Positions 8,317 through 17,215 of a DNA stretch of 64,000 nt are shown piece by piece. The translations under genes were made by a program, and so were the position numbers. The number at the start of each line of letters is the position of its first letter. The first letter of the stretch is position 1. The DNA is from DATBGZ01 sp036557785 (GTDB lineage Bacteria; Actinomycetota; Actinomycetes; Mycobacteriales; Micromonosporaceae), in NCBI GenBank assembly GCA_036557785.1, contig DATBGZ010000014.1, positions 62,001 through 126,000 of the forward strand. Direction: 5' to 3'. Under the pieces are notes generated by a model. That model was not told where the DNA came from, made no database searches, and saw only the letters and a list, made by a program, of their open reading frames with translations.

Positions 8317-9761
8317 GGCGACACCTCGAACAGCGACCGCACGGCCTCGGCGAAGGCGTCACCGCGCTGGTCGTAGCCGGTGAACATGTCCTTGCTCGCG
8401 GCCGCCGGCGCGAGCAGCACCGTGTCGCCGGCCCGGGCCAACCCGGCGGCCGCACGCACGACATCGACCATGGCCCCATCATCGGTCCTCGAAACGTCCA
8501 CGACCGGGACGTTCGGGGCGTGTCGCCGCAGTGCCTGCGCCACCTCTGCCCGATCCACCCCGAGCAGTACCGCACCGACGAGCCGGTCGGCCACCGTGGC
8601 GACGAGGTCTGACACGTCTACGCCCTTGAGCTGACCTCCCGCCACCCAGACCACCCGGGGGTAGGCCGTGAGCGAGGCGAGCGCGGCGTGCGGGTTCGTC
8701 GCCTTGCTGTCGTCCACATAGGACACGTCGGCGACCCGCGCCACGAGCGCGTTGCGGTGCGGTTTCGGTTCGTAGCCGGCAAGAGCCGACCGTATGGCCT
8801 GCGTGGACACGCCGTACGAACGCGCCAGGGCTGCCGCGTGCAGCGCGTTGCTCACGTTGTGCGTGCCCGCCGGCCGCACGCCGTCGGCGGGACCCAACTC
8901 GGCACCGTCGCCCTCGGCGAACGCGCGGTCCACCAGCACGCCGTCGACGACACCGAGCTCACCGGAATGAGGCTCGCCGAGCGTCACACCGACCCGGCTG
9001 AGTCTGCCCCTCGGCGCACCTGCGCGTCGCCCGGATGTGACGGCCCGCAGCTTCGCCGCGACGAGCGGGTCGTCGAGGTTGCCGATGGCGATCCCGTCTG
9101 CCGTGCTCGCGGCCCGCCAGATGGCGAGCTTCGCGGTCGCGTAGGAGTCGAAGTCGCCGTGCCACTCGAGGTGGTCGTCGGCGAGGTTGAGCAGGGCGCC
9201 GGCCTGCGGGGCCAGCGTCTGCGACCAGTAGAGCTGGAAGCTGGACAGCTCGACGGCGAGCACGTCGAACCGATCGCCGGTCCCGGCGTGCACGAGCGGC
9301 TCGCCGATGTTGCCGAGCGCAGCCGTCCGGTGCCCGGCCGCGCGCAGCATCGCCGCGAGCATCGTGGTGGTCGTGGTCTTGCCGTTGGTCCCGGTCACCG
9401 CGAGCCAGGTGGGGGCGCTGGGCCCCCGCAGCCGCCAGGCGAGTTCCGGCTCGGAGTAGACGGGCAGCCCGGCCGCGAGAGCGGCGCGCGCCACCGGGGT
9501 GTGCGGGGCGAACCCGGGTGAGACGATCACGTCGTCGAGAGCGGCGAGAAGCGCCGGGTCGGGCGCCTCGCCCAGCAGCACCTCGGCACCGGCCTCCTTG
9601 AGCCGGACCAGTGCCGCGGACTCGGTCCGGTCCAGCACCACCACCGACGCGCCGAGCTCGAGCAGCACCTCCACGCAGGCAGCTCCCGCGATGCCGGAGC
9701 CCGCCACCAGCACGCGGCGACCCGCGTAGCTGGTGTCCCCGTCGCCCGGCGCCGTATTCAT
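8313..9761 (-). CDS. murD: UDP-N-acetylmuramoyl-L-alanine--D-glutamate ligase MurD
   Basis: Adds D-Glu to the UDP-MurNAc stem peptide in the cytoplasm. In the 482-residue protein are the N-terminal UDP-binding fold (RRVLVAGSGIAGAACVEVLLELG), the ATP loop AVTGTNGKTTTTTML, GNIGEPL, ELSSFQL and NLADDHLEWHG. The C-terminal motifs are YVDDSKATNPHAAL and LLAPAAASKDMF. The ATG overlaps the mraY stop by one base (TGATG). An upstream in-frame GTG-type extension of 37 residues would lie inside mraY and lacks family similarity. Confidence 0.96.
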   Translation of the reverse strand: MNTAPGDGDTSYAGRRVLVAGSGIAGAACVEVLLELGASVVVLDRTESAALVRLKEAGAEVLLGEAPDPALLAALDDVIVSPGFAPHTPVARAALAAGLPVYSEPELAWRLRGPSAPTWLAVTGTNGKTTTTTMLAAMLRAAGHRTAALGNIGEPLVHAGTGDRFDVLAVELSSFQLYWSQTLAPQAGALLNLADDHLEWHGDFDSYATAKLAIWRAASTADGIAIGNLDDPLVAAKLRAVTSGRRAGAPRGRLSRVGVTLGEPHSGELGVVDGVLVDRAFAEGDGAELGPADGVRPAGTHNVSNALHAAALARSYGVSTQAIRSALAGYEPKPHRNALVARVADVSYVDDSKATNPHAALASLTAYPRVVWVAGGQLKGVDVSDLVATVADRLVGAVLLGVDRAEVAQALRRHAPNVPVVDVSRTDDGAMVDVVRAAAGLARAGDTVLLAPAAASKDMFTGYDQRGDAFAEAVRSLFEVSP

Positions 9762-10873
9762 CAGCGGAACTCCATCACCCGGAGGAAGTCGGCGTAGAAC
9801 AGGCCGAGCGCGGAGGCGACGCCGAGCCCGGCGATGATCCAGAACCGGACGACGATGTTGACCTCGCTCCACCCGGCGAGCTCGAAGTGGTGCTGCAACG
9901 GGACCATCCGGAACACGCGTCGATGCCAGATCCGGAACGAGCCGATCTGGATGATCCAGGTCAGCGCGATCAACGTGAACAGGACCGCGAGCAGCGGCAG
10001 CAGCAGCACGGTCCGGGTGGCGAAGGCCAGGCCCGCCACGAGTCCACCGAGGCCGAGCGCGCCGGTGTCACCCATGAAGATCTTCGCGGGCGAGGCGTTC
10101 CACCACAGGAAGCCGAAACATGCCGCGGCGGCGGCACTGGCGATGATGGCGATCTCCAGCGGGTCGCGCACCTCGTACTTGTAGACGCCGGCGTACGCGT
10201 CGTCCAGGTCCCAGTGCCGGTACTCCCAGAAGGCGAGCAGCGCGTACGCGCCGAGGACCATCACCGACGCGCCGGAGGCGAGCCCGTCCAGGCCGTCCGT
10301 GAGGTTGACGGCGTTCGACATCGAGATCACCACGAAGACGAAGAGCACGAGCATGCCGTACTTGGTGATGTCGAGCCAGTGGATGTCCCGCAGGAACGAG
10401 ACCGTTGAGTCGGCGACGGTCTCCACCTCGCGGGTGCTGCTCGGGACCCACAGCGCCACCGCGCCGAGCCCGCCGCCGATGATCGTCTGCCCGATGAGCT
10501 TCTTGCGAGCGGTCAGCCCGAGGCTGTGGCGCTTGCGCACCTTGAGGTAGTCGTCAATGAAGCCGAGGCCGCCCAGGCCGACGAGCAGACCGAGCAGCAC
10601 GACGCCCGTGGTGGTCATCCCGGTCGGCGTGCCGAGCTGCTTGGCCGGCAGGGAAGCGAGCACGAAATGACCGGCGATGTACGCGATCACGGTCGCGAGG
10701 ATGAAGACGACGCCGCCCATGGTCGGCGTGCCCTGCTTGGCCATATGGCCCTTGGGACCGTCATCACGGATCGGCTGCCCGGCCCGCATGCGGGTGAAGA
10801 GCCGGATCGCGACGGGGGTGAGCAGGACCGTGACCGTGAACGCCACGACCGCCGCGACGATCACGGCCCTCAC
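9761..10873 (-). CDS. mraY: phospho-MurNAc-pentapeptide transferase MraY
   Basis: Integral membrane enzyme that transfers phospho-MurNAc-pentapeptide to undecaprenyl phosphate, making lipid I. The 370 residues have ten hydrophobic segments and the family signatures KGHMAKQGTPTMGGVVF, LGFIDDYLKV (catalytic Asp pair), NLTDGLDGLASG and FMGDTGALGLGG, plus PLQHHFEL near the end. Typical family length. The GTG start overlaps the murF stop by GTGA. Confidence 0.98.
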   Translation of the reverse strand: MRAVIVAAVVAFTVTVLLTPVAIRLFTRMRAGQPIRDDGPKGHMAKQGTPTMGGVVFILATVIAYIAGHFVLASLPAKQLGTPTGMTTTGVVLLGLLVGLGGLGFIDDYLKVRKRHSLGLTARKKLIGQTIIGGGLGAVALWVPSSTREVETVADSTVSFLRDIHWLDITKYGMLVLFVFVVISMSNAVNLTDGLDGLASGASVMVLGAYALLAFWEYRHWDLDDAYAGVYKYEVRDPLEIAIIASAAAAACFGFLWWNASPAKIFMGDTGALGLGGLVAGLAFATRTVLLLPLLAVLFTLIALTWIIQIGSFRIWHRRVFRMVPLQHHFELAGWSEVNIVVRFWIIAGLGVASALGLFYADFLRVMEFR

Positions 10874-12285
10874 GGGGCGACCGCCGAGTGTTCCTCTGTG
10901 TGTTCCTCGCCCCGTAGCGTGTCGGCCACCGTCCAGGTGCGGTAGCGCGAACCCTTCACCAGCACCACGTCGCCTGGGCGCAGCGCCGCGCGCAACCAGG
11001 CCACGGCCGCGTCCTGATCGGACACCACCACGGACTCTCCTCCCCAGTTCGGTACCGCCACCGCCCCGTCGCGGATCGGCGCTGCTGCCTCGCCGACCAC
11101 GACGAGCCGGTCCACGCCCAGTTCGGCCGCGACCCGGCCCACCTGCCGGTGACCTTCCTGCTCCTGCTCGCCCAGCTCGGCCATGTAGCCGAGTACCGCG
11201 ACTCGACGCCGGCCGTCGCCGACCGCGACCAGCGCCCGCAGCGCCGCGGCCGTCGACGACGGGTTCGCGTTGTAGGAATCATCGATGACTGTCACGCCAT
11301 CCGCCCGGTCGAAGACGTCCATGCGACGCGTCGAGACGCCGACCAGTCGCGACAGCGCCTCGGCCAGGTCGGCCACGGGCATGCCGGCCGCACCCGCCAC
11401 CGCCGCCGCCAGCAGTGAGTTGCCCACCTGATGCTGCCCGGCGACACGCAAGCGCACCGGCGCCCGCCCCTGCGGCGTGCAGAGCGTGTAGGAGGCGCTG
11501 CCACGCTGATCGAGGCTGACGTCAACAGCCCGTACGTCCGCGTCGACGGCTTCGCCCGCGAGGACAACGGCTGCTCCGGATCCGTGCGCCAGCGCCGCCA
11601 TGGCTCGGACGCGCTCGTCGTCAGCGTTGAGCACCGCAACACCGTCGCCGGACAACGCGGCGACCAGCTCTGACTTCGCGGCCGCGATCGCATCGACTGA
11701 CCCGAACTCCCCGATGTGGGCGACGCCCACGTTGACCACGACCGCGATCCGCGGCGGCGCGATGCCGCACAGGTAGGTGATGTGGCCGGGCCCGCGGGCG
11801 CCCATCTCCAGCACCAGGAACCGGGTCGCCGGGTCCGCCTTGAGCACCGTGTACGGCAGCCCGAGCTCGTTGTTGAACGACCCGGGCGGCCCAACGGTCG
11901 CGCCGATGCCGGCCAGCAGCCCCACCACCATGTCCTTTGTGGACGTCTTACCCGAGGATCCGGTGATGCCCACGGTCGTCAGGTGGGGCAACCGGTCGAC
12001 CACCCAGCGGGCCAACCTGCCGAGGGCCACCAGGGTGTCGTCGACCACGATCGTCGGCGCGACCGTGGGCCGGGTCCCCAGCACCGCGACCGCCCCCCCG
12101 GCCACGGCCGCCGCTGCGAAGTCGTGCCCGTCGACCCGCTGGCCGGCGAAGGCCGCGAAGAGCCCGCCGGCACCCACCGCGCGGGAATCGAACTCCACCG
12201 AGCCGGTGACCACCGCCGCGGGGTCGGCGTCGACGAGTGCCCCGTCGACCGCGGCCGCGATCTCGGCAAGGGACATCGGGATCAC
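10870..12285 (-). CDS. murF: UDP-MurNAc-tripeptide--D-Ala-D-Ala ligase MurF
   Basis: Adds D-Ala-D-Ala to complete the UDP-MurNAc-pentapeptide. The 471 residues show SVEFDSRAVGAGGLFAAFAGQRVDGHDF at the N-terminus, the ATP loop VGITGSSGKTSTKDM, FNNELGLPYTVL, EMGARGPGHI, NADDERV and VIDDSYNANPSSTAAAL, then the C-terminal VLVKGSRYRTWTVADTL. Starts with GTG in a GTGA overlap with murE. Its product feeds MraY, encoded immediately downstream. Confidence 0.97.
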   Translation of the reverse strand: MIPMSLAEIAAAVDGALVDADPAAVVTGSVEFDSRAVGAGGLFAAFAGQRVDGHDFAAAAVAGGAVAVLGTRPTVAPTIVVDDTLVALGRLARWVVDRLPHLTTVGITGSSGKTSTKDMVVGLLAGIGATVGPPGSFNNELGLPYTVLKADPATRFLVLEMGARGPGHITYLCGIAPPRIAVVVNVGVAHIGEFGSVDAIAAAKSELVAALSGDGVAVLNADDERVRAMAALAHGSGAAVVLAGEAVDADVRAVDVSLDQRGSASYTLCTPQGRAPVRLRVAGQHQVGNSLLAAAVAGAAGMPVADLAEALSRLVGVSTRRMDVFDRADGVTVIDDSYNANPSSTAAALRALVAVGDGRRRVAVLGYMAELGEQEQEGHRQVGRVAAELGVDRLVVVGEAAAPIRDGAVAVPNWGGESVVVSDQDAAVAWLRAALRPGDVVLVKGSRYRTWTVADTLRGEEHTEEHSAVAP

Positions 12286-13988
12286 GCGGACACTCCGGCG
12301 CGCTGGCGGGACGCCTGGCTCACCCGAGCACCGAACCTTTCGGCGAGCGCGGCGGCAAGCTCGACCCGGTCGTCGAAGGGTGTGATCACGCCGGCGACCT
12401 CCTGCCCGCGTTCGTGGCCCTTGCCGAGCACGGCGATCACGTCGCCGGGCGTGGCCATCCGCACGGCGTGCTGGATCGCGTCCTTCCGACCCGGCACCTC
12501 CACCACGATCCGAGTCGCGTCGCCCGGCGTTCCCGCGACCTGTTCGGCTGCCTGGACGGCGCCGGCCAGAACCTCCGCACGGATTACCGACGGGTCCTCG
12601 GAGCGCGGGTTGTCATCGGTGACCACGACCGCCTCGGCCCCCCGTGCGGCGGCCGCGCCCATGAGCGGGCGCTTGCCCCGGTCGCGGTCCCCACCCGCGC
12701 CAATCACGCAGATCACGCGCCCTGACGCGGCGGCGCGGCTCGCGTCGCCGGAGGCGACCTCACGCAGTGCGCCGAGCGCGGCCACGATCGCGTCGGGCTT
12801 GTGCGCGTAGTCGACCACGCCGAGCACCGGCCAGGACCCGGGCGATGCGCCCTCGGGTCCGGCCGCCCCGACCAGCTCCAACCGTCCGGGAACTCCCCGG
12901 CAGTCGCCGATCCCGTCCGCCGCGACCTGTGGCGACACGCCCGCCTCAACGAGACACGCGATCGCGAGCAACGCGTTGGCCACGTTGTGCCGGCCGGGCA
13001 TCGCGACCCGGACGTCGACTGCGCCGAACTCGCAATGGATTGCCGTGAATGTCTGGGCGAAACCGTTGCGCCGGACGCCCTCCGCGCGCCAGGTGGCCGC
13101 CGAGTCGCCCGAGGCGGAGAACGTCACCTGAGGCCGCGTGCCGTCGCGCGTCGGGGGCGTGGAGGGACGAATGAGCCGCCGTACGGCCGGGTCATCGAGG
13201 TTGAGCACCTCGACCCGGCACCGGCCGTCGAAGAGCCGCGCTTTCGCCGCGAAGTACGCGTCCACATCAGCATGGAAGTCGAGGTGGTCCTGCCCGAAGT
13301 TGGCGAACCCGCCGACGTCGAAATGCACACCGTCGACCCGGCCGTAGGCCAGGGCGTGGCTGGAGACCTCCATGACGGCAGCGGTCGCGCCCCGCTCCAG
13401 CGCGACCGCGAACAGCGCCTGCAGATCGGTCGCCTCGGGAGTCGTCCGCACGCTGTCGATGACCTCGCCCGAGCCGCCCTGGGCTGAGCCGATGCGGGTC
13501 TCGACCGTGCCCACCATGCACGTCGTGTGGCCCGCACGGGCGAGGCCGGCCTCGATGAGATACGCCGTTGACGTCTTGCCCGCGGTGCCGGTCAGCCCGA
13601 GCACCCGCAGCCCGGCCCGGCCGTCGCGGCGCGCGGTGGGGTCGCCGTACGCCTTGGCGGCCACGACCCCCAGGACGGCGCGGGGGTCGTCGACCACGAG
13701 CACTGGCCCGGCCACGCCGCGAGCGAGCACGGCCCCGTCGTCATCGGTCAATATCGCCACAGCGCCATCGACCATGGCCTGGCGTGCGAACTCGGCACCG
13801 TGGTGGCTGGCGCCCCGCACGGCGACGTACAGGTCGCCCGGACGCACGAGCGTGCTGTGGTGCGTGACTCCCGTGACCATCACACCACTCTCGGTGCCGG
13901 TGACCACCCGCGCATCAGCCGCCACCGCAATCTCCGCGAGTGGAACCGGAACCACGTTGGTGGGGCGCGGATAGCCTTGCACGGCCAC
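12282..13988 (-). CDS. murE: UDP-MurNAc-L-Ala-D-Glu--diaminopimelate ligase MurE
   Basis: Adds the third stem residue. The DNPRSEDP motif in the C-terminal domain is the form found in meso-diaminopimelate-adding enzymes. Other landmarks are VTGVTHHSTLVRPGDLYVAVRG, the ATP loop GLTGTAGKTSTAY, the TTPEATDLQ and EVSSHAL segments, and NFGQDHLDFH. Length is about 568 residues from the chosen GTG. The start is uncertain: several in-frame GTG codons lie within 30 bases and none has a strong ribosome site. A gap of about 117 bases separates it from ftsI, so a secondary promoter is possible. Confidence 0.94.
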   Translation of the reverse strand: MAVQGYPRPTNVVPVPLAEIAVAADARVVTGTESGVMVTGVTHHSTLVRPGDLYVAVRGASHHGAEFARQAMVDGAVAILTDDDGAVLARGVAGPVLVVDDPRAVLGVVAAKAYGDPTARRDGRAGLRVLGLTGTAGKTSTAYLIEAGLARAGHTTCMVGTVETRIGSAQGGSGEVIDSVRTTPEATDLQALFAVALERGATAAVMEVSSHALAYGRVDGVHFDVGGFANFGQDHLDFHADVDAYFAAKARLFDGRCRVEVLNLDDPAVRRLIRPSTPPTRDGTRPQVTFSASGDSAATWRAEGVRRNGFAQTFTAIHCEFGAVDVRVAMPGRHNVANALLAIACLVEAGVSPQVAADGIGDCRGVPGRLELVGAAGPEGASPGSWPVLGVVDYAHKPDAIVAALGALREVASGDASRAAASGRVICVIGAGGDRDRGKRPLMGAAAARGAEAVVVTDDNPRSEDPSVIRAEVLAGAVQAAEQVAGTPGDATRIVVEVPGRKDAIQHAVRMATPGDVIAVLGKGHERGQEVAGVITPFDDRVELAAALAERFGARVSQASRQRAGVSA

Positions 13989-14105
13989 TGACCCTACTCG
14001 CTCGGAATGGGCGTCTGACGCACGTGACCTCAAACCGACTCCGAGCACCGTCGCTGCCGTTGGGCACGTCTTTTCCCTGGGAGATCGTGTCAGTAGGAGA
14101 TCATC

Positions 14106-16322
14106 TCAGTAGTAGATCGTGAAGGTCGGCGGCTTGGTTGCGCTGGGCGGGACCCGGTAGTGCAGCAGGGTCTGCTCCATCATCTGCGAAAAGGCTGGTG
14201 CGGCGACCGTGCCGCCGCTGCCGCCCGGCGTGTGGGCGAAGACCGCGACCACGTACCGAGGCGCATCGGCCGGCGCCATGCCGATGAACGAGCCCACCTC
14301 GCCGTCGGCGTAATGGCCATTGAGGACCAGCATCCCGGTGCCGGTCTTGCCGGCGACCCGGTAGCCGTCGATCGCTGCCGCGTGACCGGTCGCCCCGGGC
14401 GCGGTCACCACCGCTTCGAGCATGCTGCGCAGCGCCGTGGCGTTCTCGGCGGAGATGACCCGTCGGGTGGTCGGCGCCGACGCCGGGTTCACCGTGCCGT
14501 CCGGATCGACGATGGCCTTGATCAGGTGCGGCTGGACGTAGAGCCCGCCGTTGGCGATCGTGGCATAGACCGCCGCCATCTGCAGCGGGGTCACCGAGAC
14601 CCCCAGACCGATCGGGATCGTGCCGTGGGCGTCAGCGCTCCAGTTCTCGGGCGGCTGCACGAGTCCGGCCGCCTCGCCGGGCAGACCCTCCCCGATCGGG
14701 TCACCTAGGCCGAACGCGCGCTGGTACTCGTAGAGCTTCTGCGCGCCGAGCCGGTCGGCGAGGGTGATCGCGCCGACATTGGACGACCACGCGAGGATGC
14801 CGGGCAGGGTGAACTGCGCCATCGAGGGATGCGAATGCGAATCGTGGAACGTCGTGACACCCTTGGTGATCGATGTCGGCACCGGGACGGTGTCGGTGGG
14901 TGTGACGACACCTTCCTGGAGGCATGCCGCGAGCACGATCGCCTTGTGCACCGAGCCCGGGTCGACGAGCATGCCCGAGGCCATGTCGCCGCGGTCGGCC
15001 GGGTCGGAGGCGAGCGGGTTCGCCGCGTCGTAGAAGGGGTAGCTCGCCTGCGCCAGCACCTCGCCGGTCACCACGTCGAGCACGACGGCCGAGCCCGTGT
15101 AGGCGTGGACCTTCGCCATCTGGGTGGCGAGGATGCGCTGGATCTCGAACTGCAGGTCCCGGTCGATGGTCAGCTCGAGGGACCGCCCGGGCCGTGCCGC
15201 GACCTCCTCGTGGTAGCCACCGGGGATCTCCTCGTCCAGGTTGACCACGCCCTGGCCGACCTCGTACTTCCGATAGCCATCGACGCCCTTCAGCACGCTG
15301 TCGTAGCTCTCCTCAAGCCCGGCAAGGCCCTGCAGGTCCCGGCCGGTGAACCCGATGAGGTTCGCCGCGAGATCGTGGCCCGGCACCACGCGCGTCTCGT
15401 CGCGGCGCACCCCGATCCCCGTGAAGCCCTGCTGCTGCACGAGCTCTCGCACCCGCTCGCCGGTCGCCACGCTCACGCCCCGGGCCAGGTACTCGAAGAG
15501 CACCTCGCTGCCGTCGTCACGCCAGTGCGGGGTCAGCTTGGGCAGCAGTTCCGAGCGCGGCACGCCGAGCAGGGGCGAGAGCGCGCCAGCGACGGCCGCG
15601 GGATCCTCCACTCTGGACGGATCGGCGTAGACATAGCGCGCCTCGGCGCTGCCGGCCAGCACGGCACCGTTGCGGTCCAGGATGCTGCCCCGGGGAGCGG
15701 GCAGGTCAACCGGCTGCAGCCGTGCCTCGAGGCCGCGTGCCGCGATCGCGGGAGCGTCGCGGAACTGGAACTCCACCAGCCGACCGACGATCACCAGCAA
15801 CAGCACCACGACGACCCAGGTGATCTGGCGCAGTCGCGCCGCCGGCTGCGCCAGCGCGGGGGGCGCCGGGCGAACGACGCTCACCCGACGCCGCGCCGGC
15901 CCACCCGGACGCCGCTGCACCTCCCGCGGCGAGTAGATGGCGAAGGCGCCGGTCCGGCCGGCCCATCCGCGCACGCGCGCCGCTCGGCTGGTGCCGGTCC
16001 CCCGCGCGGGGCCAGAATCCGCGTGGCGAGCGCCGGTCCGGTCGGGATCACCCGGCTCGGCAGTTGCACGGCGGGTTGTCGGCTCGCCCCTGACGAGGCG
16101 CAGCGGCACGGCACCCGTCCGGGCGGCGCGTGGCCTGCTCACTCGCGTGGTCGAGGGCTCCGTCTGGTCGCCGAACGTACGGGCGCGCGGATGGTAGTCC
16201 CGGGCCTGAGTGATGCCGTTCGATGCCCGCGGCCCCCCGCGGCCGATCAGGCGCAGGCCACCGTCGGCTGTGGACGGATCACGAAGGTCCGGGTCAGAGG
16301 TGGACCGCGTGCCGCGCGCCAT
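14106..16322 (-). CDS. ftsI: penicillin-binding protein FtsI (PBP3 class)
   Basis: Septal peptidoglycan transpeptidase, membrane-anchored with its catalytic domain outside. The 738 residues consist of a long Arg-rich cytoplasmic head (about 165 residues), one transmembrane segment (ITWVVVVLLLVIVGRLVEF), the PBP dimerisation domain (RGSILDRNGAVLAGS), and a transpeptidase domain. The active-site motifs are SVHK (Ser457, Lys460), SSN and KTGTG. The cytoplasmic head is longer than in E. coli FtsI but usual for actinobacteria. Starts six bases after the ftsL-like gene and works with FtsW. Confidence 0.96.
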   Translation of the reverse strand: MARGTRSTSDPDLRDPSTADGGLRLIGRGGPRASNGITQARDYHPRARTFGDQTEPSTTRVSRPRAARTGAVPLRLVRGEPTTRRATAEPGDPDRTGARHADSGPARGTGTSRAARVRGWAGRTGAFAIYSPREVQRRPGGPARRRVSVVRPAPPALAQPAARLRQITWVVVVLLLVIVGRLVEFQFRDAPAIAARGLEARLQPVDLPAPRGSILDRNGAVLAGSAEARYVYADPSRVEDPAAVAGALSPLLGVPRSELLPKLTPHWRDDGSEVLFEYLARGVSVATGERVRELVQQQGFTGIGVRRDETRVVPGHDLAANLIGFTGRDLQGLAGLEESYDSVLKGVDGYRKYEVGQGVVNLDEEIPGGYHEEVAARPGRSLELTIDRDLQFEIQRILATQMAKVHAYTGSAVVLDVVTGEVLAQASYPFYDAANPLASDPADRGDMASGMLVDPGSVHKAIVLAACLQEGVVTPTDTVPVPTSITKGVTTFHDSHSHPSMAQFTLPGILAWSSNVGAITLADRLGAQKLYEYQRAFGLGDPIGEGLPGEAAGLVQPPENWSADAHGTIPIGLGVSVTPLQMAAVYATIANGGLYVQPHLIKAIVDPDGTVNPASAPTTRRVISAENATALRSMLEAVVTAPGATGHAAAIDGYRVAGKTGTGMLVLNGHYADGEVGSFIGMAPADAPRYVVAVFAHTPGGSGGTVAAPAFSQMMEQTLLHYRVPPSATKPPTFTIYY

Positions 16323-16328
16323 CCGTGG

Positions 16329-17099
16329 TCACCGGCCCGATGCTGGCTGCGGTACGGCCACCACGCGCCCGTCCGGCAGGTTGATGTATCGCGGCGTCCC
16401 GGCGGGCACGAGTCCGAGGCGCGCGCCAGCCGCACCGAGGTTGCCGGGCGACTCGAGCTCGTCGAGCTGCTGCTGGAGCTGCTGCTCCTGCAGCGTCAGG
16501 TTCGCATTGGTCTGGCGCAGGTCACCGAGCCGGAAGGAGTTCTCGTTGATCTTCGTGTTGAGCACCAGCACCCCCACCACGCCTACCACGACCAGCCCGA
16601 CCATGAGCGCCACGAACGAGGCCTTCGGCAGCTTCATGGGCAGCGGAGCCGGTGCGATGGACGCCTCCGCGCTCGACGCCCGCGCTACCGACGCCCTGCG
16701 CCCCGTGACCGCGTTCCTCGCCGAACCACTCCTCGCGGCCGTACTCCTCGCCGAACCGCTCTTCGCGGCGGTGCTCTTCGCGGCGGTGCTCCTCTCGGCA
16801 GCACTCCTCGCGGCGGCGGTCCTTGCCGCAGCGGGCTCGGTACGGCTCGGGCGGGAACCCGGCTCCGGCGCCACCGGGCGGCGGCGGATCTCGTAGGCGA
16901 TGTCGTCATCATCGAAGTCGGCGTCATCGAAGTCGTCATCATCGAAGTCCGGCGCCACGAAGAGCCGCTCCACCCGCAGCGCGTTCGCCCCCGACGTGTA
17001 CGCCCCGTAATCGCGCCCGCCACGGACGCCGTACCGCTGCTCGTCCTCGCGGTCGTACCAGCGCTCGTTGCCGACGCGCGGCCGTGCCTGCGTGCTCAT
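16329..17099 (-). CDS. FtsL-like septum formation protein
   Basis: A 256-residue bitopic protein in the ftsL position between rsmH and ftsI. The first 150 residues are low complexity: an Asp/Phe block (DFDDDDFDDADFDDDD) and then Ala-Arg-Ser repeats (AARSAAERSTAAKS type). One transmembrane segment (ASFVALMVGLVVVGVVGVLVL) is followed by a short coiled coil rich in Gln/Leu (NANLTLQEQQLQQQLDELES) and the ending GARLGLVPAGTPRYINLPDG, which is typical of actinobacterial FtsL-like proteins. Function is inferred from position and topology; direct similarity to E. coli FtsL is low. The ATG (MSTQARPR) was chosen over an upstream in-frame start because homologues begin near it. Confidence 0.85.
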   Translation of the reverse strand: MSTQARPRVGNERWYDREDEQRYGVRGGRDYGAYTSGANALRVERLFVAPDFDDDDFDDADFDDDDIAYEIRRRPVAPEPGSRPSRTEPAAARTAAARSAAERSTAAKSTAAKSGSARSTAARSGSARNAVTGRRASVARASSAEASIAPAPLPMKLPKASFVALMVGLVVVGVVGVLVLNTKINENSFRLGDLRQTNANLTLQEQQLQQQLDELESPGNLGAAGARLGLVPAGTPRYINLPDGRVVAVPQPASGR

Positions 17100-17215
17100 G
17101 GTCCCCTCCGAATGCTTGAGTCCCCCGACCGTGCCCGGCTCGCATGCCGGCACTGTCCTGTGTGGTCCGTGGCCTGTGTGGTCCGTGCTCTGTCTGCTCG
17201 TCTGTCCTGTGTGGT
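17100..17215. other. short repetitive gap between rsmH and ftsL-like gene
   Basis: About 115 bases with several copies of a TGTGGTCCGTG/TGTGGTCTATG-type word. No gene. The repeated word could form alternative hairpins but no clear terminator is visible. Confidence 0.4.
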
